This document shows positions 1 through 6,051 of a stretch of 11,894 nt of DNA, one piece after another. The notes below the pieces were generated by a model. It was given only the letters and a program-made list of their open reading frames with translations. It was not told the origin of the DNA and did no database searches. Source of the stretch: Acidobacteriota bacterium (lineage in GTDB: Bacteria; Acidobacteriota; Thermoanaerobaculia; Multivoradales; JAHEKO01); assembly GCA_024638355.1 (NCBI GenBank), contig JAHEKO010000071.1:1-11894 (forward strand), in the 5' to 3' direction. The position numbers and the translations under genes are program-made. Numbering within the stretch: the first letter of the stretch is position 1; every line of letters begins with the position of its first letter.

Positions 1-940
1 GGCCCTCGTCGACGTTCTTCAGCTGCCAGAAAAGGCCGAACCGGCCCGGGTGATCGCTGACCAGCGGCACCGCCACCCGGTGGGCCTCGATGGCGCCTGC
101 CCGGCGCATCGAGCGCGGCGGATGGAGAATCCTCACCCACTCGTCGTCGGCGAAGGGCACCGCATGTAGGACTCTCGCCGCCTGGGCGTCGCGAGCCCCG
201 GACAGCGCACCCGACGTCGGGCGGGAAGGCCCGAGGCGTGCGACGACCCGGGCCACGTCGCCGTCGCGCACGAAGACGATCTCCGCCTCGCCGCGCTCGA
301 CCCCGGCCACGCGAACCGGTCGGCCACTGTCGACTCGCCTGGCGCTGACGCCGCCCGCTTGCGGCTCCCGCGAGGTCTCGCCGAGCGTCGCCATCACCGG
401 CGTCAGGCGCGCGCTGCCGTCGCCGAGCACCGGGCCGCCGACTCCGATCCGGTCGCGGGTCACGAGTCCATCGCCATACTCGGCCACGGCTTCGAGAATG
501 TGGAGCCGAGCCGGATCGAGAGGCGGCGGAAAGATCCGCTGCGGGTCGTCGATCCCGATCTGCCGGCCGTCCAGCGCGACTGCGGTGCGCCGCGGGGAAT
601 CGCCGGCGCGCGGCTTCCACGCCAGGCTGAGCATGGTCACCCAGCCGCTCGAGTTGCGGTGCAGGACGTAGTCGACCTCACCCGGAGGCCGGTCGAGGTT
701 GAGCAGCCGCGTCACCCGATCGATCTCTCGCCCGTGGGCATCCAGAGCCACGGCCGCCAGCCGGCGCGGGCGGAGTCGATCGTCCAGAGAGAGCTCGGCT
801 TGCCAGGGCGGCGCGGCGAGCTCGGCGGCACGCTCGCCGTCGAGCTCGAGCACCACCGCGGCCACCGTCGGGTCCACCGCCAGCTCGACCCGGATCGGGC
901 CGCTGAGAAGGCCCAGAAGAAGGCTGGCGAACTCGATCAT
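1..940 (-). CDS. Secreted-type protein with Ig-like module, VWFA-associated (partial, C-terminus off window)
   Basis: The frame is open from an ATG at 940 to the left edge with no stop, giving 313 residues of a longer protein. The cytochrome stop at 992-994 lies in the same frame, and the 51 bases between contain no ATG, GTG or TTG, so the start is well fixed. A short hydrophobic stretch (residues 4-13) may be a weak signal peptide, although residue 3 is Glu rather than a basic residue. Residues about 14-80 form an Ig-like beta module with the pattern V-x-L-x-L-D-G, then P-P-W, then A-V-A-x-D, closing in NLDRP. The same pattern occurs twice in the VWFA protein encoded at 3465-5972. A second beta-rich part includes ALDGRQIGIDD. 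The frame ends in FGLFWQLKNVDEG. From recollection of acidobacterial proteins, a VWA-like domain may follow to the left, but this cannot be seen. It lies 51 bases after the cytochrome on the same strand, so the two may be cotranscribed. The gene call is firm; the function is not known. Confidence 0.8.
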   Translation of the reverse strand, partial: MIEFASLLLGLLSGPIRVELAVDPTVAAVVLELDGERAAELAAPPWQAELSLDDRLRPRRLAAVALDAHGREIDRVTRLLNLDRPPGEVDYVLHRNSSGWVTMLSLAWKPRAGDSPRRTAVALDGRQIGIDDPQRIFPPPLDPARLHILEAVAEYGDGLVTRDRIGVGGPVLGDGSARLTPVMATLGETSREPQAGGVSARRVDSGRPVRVAGVERGEAEIVFVRDGDVARVVARLGPSRPTSGALSGARDAQAARVLHAVPFADDEWVRILHPPRSMRRAGAIEAHRVAVPLVSDHPGRFGLFWQLKNVDEG

Positions 941-991
941 GGATCGCCTTCTGAGCGTGCCTGGGGGCGGGCGCGCGCCGGCGCCCCGGCC

Positions 992-1480
992 TCAGTCGTC
1001 CCCGCCGTCTTCTTGGATCGTCTCCAGGAAATAGACCAGCTCGGCGACCTTGCGCTGTGCCCGGTCCTCCGGCTCCTCGGTCGCGCCCGAATCGGCCGAC
1101 AGCGGGCTCTGGAAGACGTCACCCCACACCGGCATCTCGCGGGTGCCGTGCCCCTTGGCGACACGGCGACCGTCGATCGTCTCGGCGATCTCCTGGCGCG
1201 GGAACTCGCCCCCGCGGCGCTCGGCGATGCGGGTGAGATCCGAGGGCGTCACGGTCAGATACTGCGCGAGGTTGCCGTCGCCCCGGGCATCCCGGCCGTG
1301 GCAGCTGGCGCAGTAGGTCCGGAAGGTCACGCGTCCCTTCGCCGCCATGAAGCCGCGGGCCTCCTGCTCGTCCTCGGCCTCGGACTGGACCGGGCCGAAT
1401 CCCGCCAGGACCACCGCTCCAAGGGCCACCACGAGGGGCGCCAACCAGAGACCGGGGGTCCATTTCTTCACGCTCATCAT
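992..1480 (-). CDS. Monohaem c-type cytochrome, exported or membrane-anchored
   Basis: This 162-residue protein begins with a basic N-terminus (K5, K6) and a hydrophobic segment (about 11-29), then continues outside the inner membrane. The haem-attachment motif CASCHG is at 57-62, with H61 as the proximal axial ligand. A likely distal ligand is M116 in the stretch REMPVWGDVF. One CxxCH means one haem, as in class I cytochromes that shuttle or relay electrons in the periplasm. There is no lipobox Cys, so the hydrophobic segment is either cleaved near the QSEA region or kept as an anchor. The start is the first of two tandem ATG codons (1480 and 1477), 7 bases after a GAGGAG ribosome binding site. 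The open frame extends upstream to about 2011, but that part is antisense to the phosphate permease and would bury the signal sequence. The gene is divergent from the permease and is followed by the left-edge gene. Its redox partner is not in the window. Confidence 0.9.
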   Translation of the reverse strand: MMSVKKWTPGLWLAPLVVALGAVVLAGFGPVQSEAEDEQEARGFMAAKGRVTFRTYCASCHGRDARGDGNLAQYLTVTPSDLTRIAERRGGEFPRQEIAETIDGRRVAKGHGTREMPVWGDVFQSPLSADSGATEEPEDRAQRKVAELVYFLETIQEDGGDD

Positions 1481-1486
1481 CCGGAC

Positions 1487-1512
1487 GCTCCTCTCTTGAA
1501 TGCAGAGAGAGC
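1487..1512 (-). promoter_or_regulatory. Leader hairpin covering the cytochrome ribosome binding site
   Basis: Read on the minus strand, GCTCTCTCT pairs with AGAGAG-G-AGC across a 7-base loop (GCATTCA). This makes nine base pairs interrupted by one bulged G. The ribosome binding site GAGGAG (1488-1493) lies wholly in the 3' arm, 7 bases before the ATG at 1480. Folding in the mRNA would therefore mask ribosome binding. Part of the pairing is a plain CT/AG repeat, so a chance origin is possible. Confidence 0.4.
1488..1493 (-). promoter_or_regulatory. Ribosome binding site of the cytochrome gene
   Basis: GAGGAG on the minus strand stands 7 bases before the first ATG (1480) and 10 before the second (1477). 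It fixes the start far downstream of the long open frame that continues toward 2011, and places the hydrophobic signal sequence at the true N-terminus. Confidence 0.75.
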
Positions 1513-1600
1513 CTATCAGGTAGCCTTGCGGACCCGAAGATCGGCGCGGCCGGCCATGCGGTGCCAATCTCTCTCCGCTCAGCGCCCGTAGAGACCTCCG

Positions 1601-2722
1601 ATGACCCTCTTGCTCCTGCTCGTCGCCACCTTCCTGCTGGCCTGGAGCAACGGAGCCAACGACAACTTCAAGGGCGTCGCGACTCTCTGGGGCAGCCGAA
1701 CCGCCTCCTTCCGCCAGGCCTTGATCTGGGCGACCGCCTGCACCTTCCTCGGCAGCGTGGTCTCGGTGATGTTCGCGGCGGAGCTGGCCTCTCGCTTCAG
1801 CGGCAAGGGCGTGATCGCCGATGGCGCAATCGACACTTCGATGCTCACGGCGATCGCGATGGCCGGCGCGATCACCATCTTTCTGGCCACCGTGCTGCGC
1901 ATGCCGACCTCGACCACCCACGCCCTGACCGGAGCGCTGGTCGGCGCCGCCTGGGCGGCCGGCGGTCGATCCGCCATCGACTGGACGACGGTCGGCACCA
2001 AGTTCGCCCAACCGCTGCTGCTCAGCCCGGTGCTGGCCATCGTTGCGGCGGCCATCCTCTATCCCCTCCTGCGCCGCGCGCGCCTCGCCGCCGGCGTCGA
2101 CCGCCGGACCTGCCTATGCGTGGGCTCGGGGCCGCCGCGTCCGGTCGCGATCGGCGGCGCGGCGGCCGCCGAGATCTCGGCGGCCGCCCCGGAGATCTCG
2201 ATCGGCGACGCGGAGGAGTGCGTCGAGCGCTATCAGGGCTCCCTGTTCGGCATCGACGCCCAGCGGACGGTCGACGTCGTCCACTATCTGAGCGGCGGAT
2301 CGGTCTGCTTCGCTCGGGCGGTGAACGACACGCCCAAGATCGCGGCGCTGCTCCTCGCCGCCGGCATGCTGCTCGGCTCCGAGATGTCCACCGGCGTGCT
2401 CTGGCTGGTGGCACTGGCCATGGCCGCCGGCGGCTGGCTCCAGTCGCGCGGCGTCGCCGACACCATGAGCCGCCGCATCACCGACCTGAATCCCGGTCAG
2501 GGCGTGACCGCGAACCTGGTGACGGCGCTGCTGGTACTGGGAGCCTCGCGGCTGGGGCTGCCGGTGTCGACCACCCACGTCTCGTGCGGCTCGATCTTCG
2601 GCATCGGTCTGGCCACTCGCAGCGGCAACGCTCGCACGATCGCGACAATCCTCATCACCTGGCTCACGACCCTACCCCTGGGCCTGGCGCTGGGTGCGCT
2701 AACCTACAAGCTCCTGGCCTGA
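1601..2722 (+). CDS. PiT/PHO4 family inorganic phosphate permease
   Basis: This 373-residue multispanning membrane protein belongs to the PHO4 (PF01384) family, which imports phosphate by coupling to protons or sodium; some relatives carry sulfate. The inverted-repeat signature is present twice. The first half has GANDNFKG at 18-25 and PTSTTHALTG from 102. The second half has FARAVNDTPKIAA around 237-249 and PVSTTH at 321-326. The hydrophilic loop between the halves (about 164-232) holds three cysteines, C171 and C173 in CLCVG and C207 in EEC. The start at ATG 1601 gives the N-terminal helix expected for the family; only a weak GAGA lies upstream. No DUF47/PhoU-like partner, often found beside these permeases, is in the window. 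It is divergent from the cytochrome and 30 bases before the next plus-strand gene, with which it is probably cotranscribed. Phosphate is the most likely substrate but is not proven by sequence. Confidence 0.92.
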   Translation: MTLLLLLVATFLLAWSNGANDNFKGVATLWGSRTASFRQALIWATACTFLGSVVSVMFAAELASRFSGKGVIADGAIDTSMLTAIAMAGAITIFLATVLRMPTSTTHALTGALVGAAWAAGGRSAIDWTTVGTKFAQPLLLSPVLAIVAAAILYPLLRRARLAAGVDRRTCLCVGSGPPRPVAIGGAAAAEISAAAPEISIGDAEECVERYQGSLFGIDAQRTVDVVHYLSGGSVCFARAVNDTPKIAALLLAAGMLLGSEMSTGVLWLVALAMAAGGWLQSRGVADTMSRRITDLNPGQGVTANLVTALLVLGASRLGLPVSTTHVSCGSIFGIGLATRSGNARTIATILITWLTTLPLGLALGALTYKLLA

Positions 2723-2737
2723 GCGACCCGGCCTCGC

Positions 2738-2744
2738 AGGGGAG
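2738..2744 (+). promoter_or_regulatory. Ribosome binding site of the 224-residue exported protein
   Basis: AGGGGAG lies 8 bases before the ATG at 2753. GGAG (2741-2744) is followed by ATC and then CTCC (2748-2751), so it could form a 4-bp mini-hairpin that partly covers the site. This is the strongest ribosome binding site on the plus strand of the window. Confidence 0.7.
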
Positions 2745-2752
2745 ATCCTCCG

Positions 2753-3427
2753 ATGCGCACCAGCCTCCTCATGCTGACCGTCCTGCTGGCATCCGCCGGC
2801 GTGCCGCCCGCGCAGGGCGGCGAGCCCGTACGATTCGAACTACCGGTCAAGGCCCGCCTCGACGTCGCCGGCTACCGCTCGCTGACCGTGGTTCCATTCC
2901 TGACCGGGAGCGAGGAGGAGGGCGCCCCGCCGCTGCCCGAGCTCGAAGCCGAGCTGCAGGGCTATCTGAAGCGCGTGCTCGAGCGCGGCACCCGGCTTCA
3001 GGTCGACGCTCTGGTCGTCGACTTCCCCACCTTCGAGCCGGAGGCCCTGGCAGCCGATCGAGCCTTCTGGCAGGCGGTCGGCGAGCGCGCCGGCACCGAC
3101 CTCATTCTCGCCGGCGCCGTCGACTTCGACTTCGACGATCGCAGCGGCTACGTCACCCGTGAGTTCGTCTCCGAGGCCGACGGCAGGACGTACCTGGCTC
3201 AAGAGCTGGTCGAGGAGCGGGGCGTCGAGCTCGATCTGCTGGTCTGGGTGCTCGACGCCAAGAGCGGGCGGCTCCTGGTCGCCGACAATCTGAAGGACTT
3301 CCGCTCCCTCCGCGGCGAGAGCGTCGACCCCATGACCGGGCTCTTCACGAACCTCGCGCATCTCGAAGACCGGCTCCTCGGCCTCTTCGCCACCCGGACC
3401 GTCCGCACCGAGCGCCTGCTGCAGTAG
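2753..3427 (+). CDS. Exported protein with a CsgG/LpoB-like N-terminal fold (tentative)
   Basis: This 224-residue protein starts with a clear signal peptide (MRTSLLMLTVLLASAGVPPA, with likely cleavage near AQGGE), so it should act in the periplasm or beyond. There is no lipobox Cys. The mature part runs YRSLTVVPF, then an acidic segment, then an amphipathic helix with LPELEAELQGYLKRVL, then a strand and a second helix ending GERAGTDLILAGAVDF. Strands that name a value, the helix LEAEL...YLKR and a later LILAG strand recall the CsgG/LpoB/TolB-N class of alpha-beta periplasmic domains. I see this as fold-level resemblance, not homology. The C-terminal half contains LVWVLDAKSGRLLVADNLKDF, as in such proteins when they describe a stored feature. 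It follows the phosphate permease by 30 bases with a good ribosome binding site and is convergent with the VWFA gene 37 bases away. Its function is unknown. Confidence 0.8.
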   Translation: MRTSLLMLTVLLASAGVPPAQGGEPVRFELPVKARLDVAGYRSLTVVPFLTGSEEEGAPPLPELEAELQGYLKRVLERGTRLQVDALVVDFPTFEPEALAADRAFWQAVGERAGTDLILAGAVDFDFDDRSGYVTREFVSEADGRTYLAQELVEERGVELDLLVWVLDAKSGRLLVADNLKDFRSLRGESVDPMTGLFTNLAHLEDRLLGLFATRTVRTERLLQ

Positions 3428-3460
3428 CGCGACAGCTCGGCGGGAAGCTGGTGAGAAGGT

Positions 3461-3481
3461 CCGGCTAGGGGTAGTAGCCGG
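3461..3481. terminator. Stem-loop between convergent genes, possible terminator
   Basis: CCGGCTA (3461-3467) and TAGCCGG (3475-3481) form a perfect 7-bp stem around a 7-base loop. It sits at the meeting point of the exported-protein gene (stop 3427) and the VWFA gene, and includes the latter's stop codon (3465-3467). There is no T-run on either side, so a rho-independent terminator is not established. Confidence 0.3.
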
Positions 3482-5972
3482 CTACGGTGCGGACCTCTGC
3501 TCCGCCCTTCGCCTTGACCTCGACGCGGCGGAACTGCGACTCGTCCTTGTCGCTCGTCGACTGGTAGACCAGGAGATACTGCGAGCGCAGCTCCTCCTGG
3601 ATCTCGGCGTAGATCTCCGGCAGGGCCGAAACGTCGTCGATGAAGAACGCCCGTCCGCCGGTGGCCTCGGCCAGATCGCGCAGCATCGCGCGCGCCTTCT
3701 TGTCCGCGGCCAGCTCCCGCATGCCGATCGCGTAGACCGTCACCCCGGTCCGGCGCGCGGTTTCGAGAGCGTTCTCGAAACCGAACCGGCTCGCCTCGTC
3801 GAGCCCGTCGGAGAGCAGCATCAGCGCCTTCTGCCCCTTGATGCCATCGAAATAGTGGAGGGCGAAGATCAGGCTGTCGTAGAGCGCCGTGGTGCCGCTC
3901 GCCCGCAGGCCGTCGAGGCGCGCCGAGATCTCGTCCTTGTCGCTCGAGAACCGCACTTCGACGGTGGGCCGAACGTCGAACGAGATCAGGGCCAGGCGGT
4001 CGCGCTCGCCGATCGTCTGATCGACGAACGTGCGCGCGGCCTCGGTGACCTGATCGAGCCCTTCCGCCATCGAAGCCGACGTGTCGACCAGCAGCCCGGC
4101 ATGAATCGGCAGGTCGCGCACGTACTCGAAGCGGCGCAGCTCCTGCTCGACGCCGTCCTCGCGCACGGTGAACGCCTCCCTGGGCAGGTCCAGAATCGGC
4201 CGGCCCGAGCGGTTGACCACGGTGGCGTAGAGCTCGACGAGCTGCACCTCGACCTCTTCGAAATAGTCGGGGGCGTTGACGAAGACGACATCCTCGGTGG
4301 AGTTGCCGTCCTCGAGGTAGCCCACAGCGCGCACGTAGGCGAGCCCCGGCGAGGGCAGCAGGATGGGCTGGACGAACGGCTCCTGAAAGAGGGTCGCGAT
4401 CCGCTCCTCGCCCAGGAAGAGCTCGACCCGGTCGAGAGTGCTGCCGTCCGGCACCTCGACAAGAACGACCGCGCTCAGGCTGTCGAGATACTCGCGATCG
4501 GATCGCGGCTCGACGAAACGGACGCGAAAACGCTGGCCGCCACGGTTGATCAGGACCTCGTCGCTGGCCCGCTCGGCGCCCTCGTCGTCGAACGCCACGA
4601 CGCGCACCCGGTGGCTGGCGGCGACCCCGCCCAGATTCAGCTCGAGGCTGAACGGCGGCTCGCGCTTGGTCATGACCTCGCGCTCGTTGAGGAAAAAGGT
4701 CACCCGGTCGACCTCCCCCGCGACCACCGTGGTGAAGCGCACCTTGCCGAGCTGGATCTCGCCCTCCTCGGGCGGCACCAGCCGCACGGTCGTCTGGCCC
4801 CGCTCGGCGGCCTCGTTGGCCTCTTCGAGCAGCCGGAAGATCGGCGAGTCCGGGGCTCGCCGCACCGACCTCAGACCGCTCGCATCGGGAATCCGGAGCT
4901 GGCGCCGGGCGTGCGCGAAGCGCTCGCCGTAGATGTCCTCCACCTTGACGCGAATCTCGACGTCGCCCTCGCGCAGGAAGCGCTGAAAGATCAGCGGCAG
5001 GGTGACCCGATCTGCCACCGCCGGCATCTCGAACTGATAGCGGAAGCTCTCGAACAGGCGGTCGTCGCGAATCACTTCACCGATCAACAGGAGCTCGTGC
5101 ACGCGGCCGGCGGGCAGCGGCCGTGCCGCCACCGCCTCGGCGGGAACGCCGACCAGCCCCTGGACCGCCGTGCGGCTCTGGTTGCGGCCCGGAAAGTCGA
5201 ACTCGAGATCTACCTCGAAGGTCTCGGCGCCCTCGGGTAGATCCGTGCTCATCGCCTCGAAGGCACCGAGCCACTCTTCCGAGCGCGGCTTCGGTATCTC
5301 CATGAAGCGGAAGATCATCGCCTCGTAGGCCGGCTCGTCGTAGATCATGCGGACGGCCCAGTTGAAGAGGTCACCGTCGCAGAAGTCCGCGGGGTTCTCG
5401 CTCGGCAGCTTGAATCGGGTGGCCGCCTGGAGCGTACGATCCCGCATCCACACCTGGTACGGCCGGCCGGCGAGCCCATACGGCCGGAAGAAGATGACGA
5501 CAAAATTCACGCCGGTCTGCTCGCTGCCGCCGTAGAACCAGATCTCGAGCTCGGTACGCTGCATGAAGCAGACGTCGATCGTTCGGCCGTCGACGAGCAC
5601 GAAGCGCCCCGGCTCGCCGTTGAGCAGGTAGAAGCGGGCGCGCGCGTCCTCCAGCGTGCCGTAGTCCTCGAGCGCCTGGTCGACCCGGCTCATCCAGCGG
5701 CCCTTGAACTCGTTGTACGGGGTGCGCGGATCGGGATCGCGCACCGCCCAGAACTCGTCGATGAAGGCGGCCCGCCGGAAGTCCTCCTCGATCGACAGGA
5801 AGTACTCGAGCTCGGCGTCGGAGATCAACAGCGAGACGATTTCGAGCCAGTCGCGGAACTCGCCGTCGAGCTCGTCGGGAATCTCCGTCGCCGCCGCGGC
5901 AGACGGCAACAGCGCCACGGTCAGGAGCAGGGCGACCAGGGTGCGGGCGAGCCCGAGACTCGAGTTCGTCAT
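3465..5972 (-). CDS. Exported GWxTD-like / Ig-like / VWFA-related domain protein
   Basis: This 835-residue protein has a signal peptide ending near AAAATE (residues 25-30). Residues about 38-125 resemble the N-terminal GWxTD domain known from Acidobacteriota (DWLEIV, FIDEFWAVRDPDPRTP, then an NGEP turn). Residues about 402-478 and 497-566 are two Ig-like modules. Residues about 574-805 are an acidobacterial VWFA-related domain. It holds a full MIDAS metal site: D630-T-S632-A-S634, the threonine in SGTTALYD (T694/T695) and D722 in LLSDGLDE. Such domains bind protein partners through a divalent metal. The start is the ATG at 5972. A longer frame to 6110 would overlap the upstream lipoprotein gene and bury the signal peptide. 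No strong ribosome binding site is visible. It is the last gene of a minus-strand run and is 79 bases after the GH113-like gene. A role in envelope surface interaction is inferred from the export signal and VWA site; the partner is unknown. Confidence 0.9.
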   Translation of the reverse strand: MTNSSLGLARTLVALLLTVALLPSAAAATEIPDELDGEFRDWLEIVSLLISDAELEYFLSIEEDFRRAAFIDEFWAVRDPDPRTPYNEFKGRWMSRVDQALEDYGTLEDARARFYLLNGEPGRFVLVDGRTIDVCFMQRTELEIWFYGGSEQTGVNFVVIFFRPYGLAGRPYQVWMRDRTLQAATRFKLPSENPADFCDGDLFNWAVRMIYDEPAYEAMIFRFMEIPKPRSEEWLGAFEAMSTDLPEGAETFEVDLEFDFPGRNQSRTAVQGLVGVPAEAVAARPLPAGRVHELLLIGEVIRDDRLFESFRYQFEMPAVADRVTLPLIFQRFLREGDVEIRVKVEDIYGERFAHARRQLRIPDASGLRSVRRAPDSPIFRLLEEANEAAERGQTTVRLVPPEEGEIQLGKVRFTTVVAGEVDRVTFFLNEREVMTKREPPFSLELNLGGVAASHRVRVVAFDDEGAERASDEVLINRGGQRFRVRFVEPRSDREYLDSLSAVVLVEVPDGSTLDRVELFLGEERIATLFQEPFVQPILLPSPGLAYVRAVGYLEDGNSTEDVVFVNAPDYFEEVEVQLVELYATVVNRSGRPILDLPREAFTVREDGVEQELRRFEYVRDLPIHAGLLVDTSASMAEGLDQVTEAARTFVDQTIGERDRLALISFDVRPTVEVRFSSDKDEISARLDGLRASGTTALYDSLIFALHYFDGIKGQKALMLLSDGLDEASRFGFENALETARRTGVTVYAIGMRELAADKKARAMLRDLAEATGGRAFFIDDVSALPEIYAEIQEELRSQYLLVYQSTSDKDESQFRRVEVKAKGGAEVRTVAGYYP

Positions 5973-5995
5973 CGTTCGTTCGCCGCGGCGCGGAA

Positions 5996-6009
5996 ACGGC
6001 TCGAGCCGT
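5996..6009. promoter_or_regulatory. 14-base perfect palindrome upstream of the VWFA gene
   Basis: ACGGCTCGAGCCGT is a perfect inverted repeat with no spacer. It lies in the 79-base gap between the GH113-like gene (stop 6052) and the VWFA start codon (5972), 23 bases before the ATG. It could be the binding site of a dimeric repressor or activator. As RNA it could fold only with loss of the central bases. GC-rich GAGCTCGAG-type words are common in this window, which raises the chance expectation. Confidence 0.3.
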
Positions 6010-6051
6010 GGCGGCCACTCCTCTTGCGAGTCTCGTTCCAGGTCCCGGGGC

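Noticed and set aside
1548..1555. GGCCGGCC palindrome in the cytochrome-permease spacer
   Set aside because: It is only 8 bases long and made of G and C, so chance is a fair explanation in this DNA.
359..1591. A 410-residue open frame on the plus strand
   Set aside because: It runs antisense to the cytochrome and the left-edge gene. It has no domain, and a signal peptide and CxxCH lie in the opposite strand.
1481..2011. N-terminal extension of the cytochrome to a start at 2011
   Set aside because: It is antisense to the permease, and the ribosome binding site and signal sequence point to 1480.
1561..3162. A 533-residue open frame in another phase on the plus strand
   Set aside because: It overlaps the permease and the exported-protein gene and reads as Arg/Pro/Gly-rich low-complexity sequence, in contrast to the membrane motifs of the permease frame.
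3855..5240. A 461-residue open frame on the plus strand
   Set aside because: It is antisense to the VWFA gene and has no recognisable domain.
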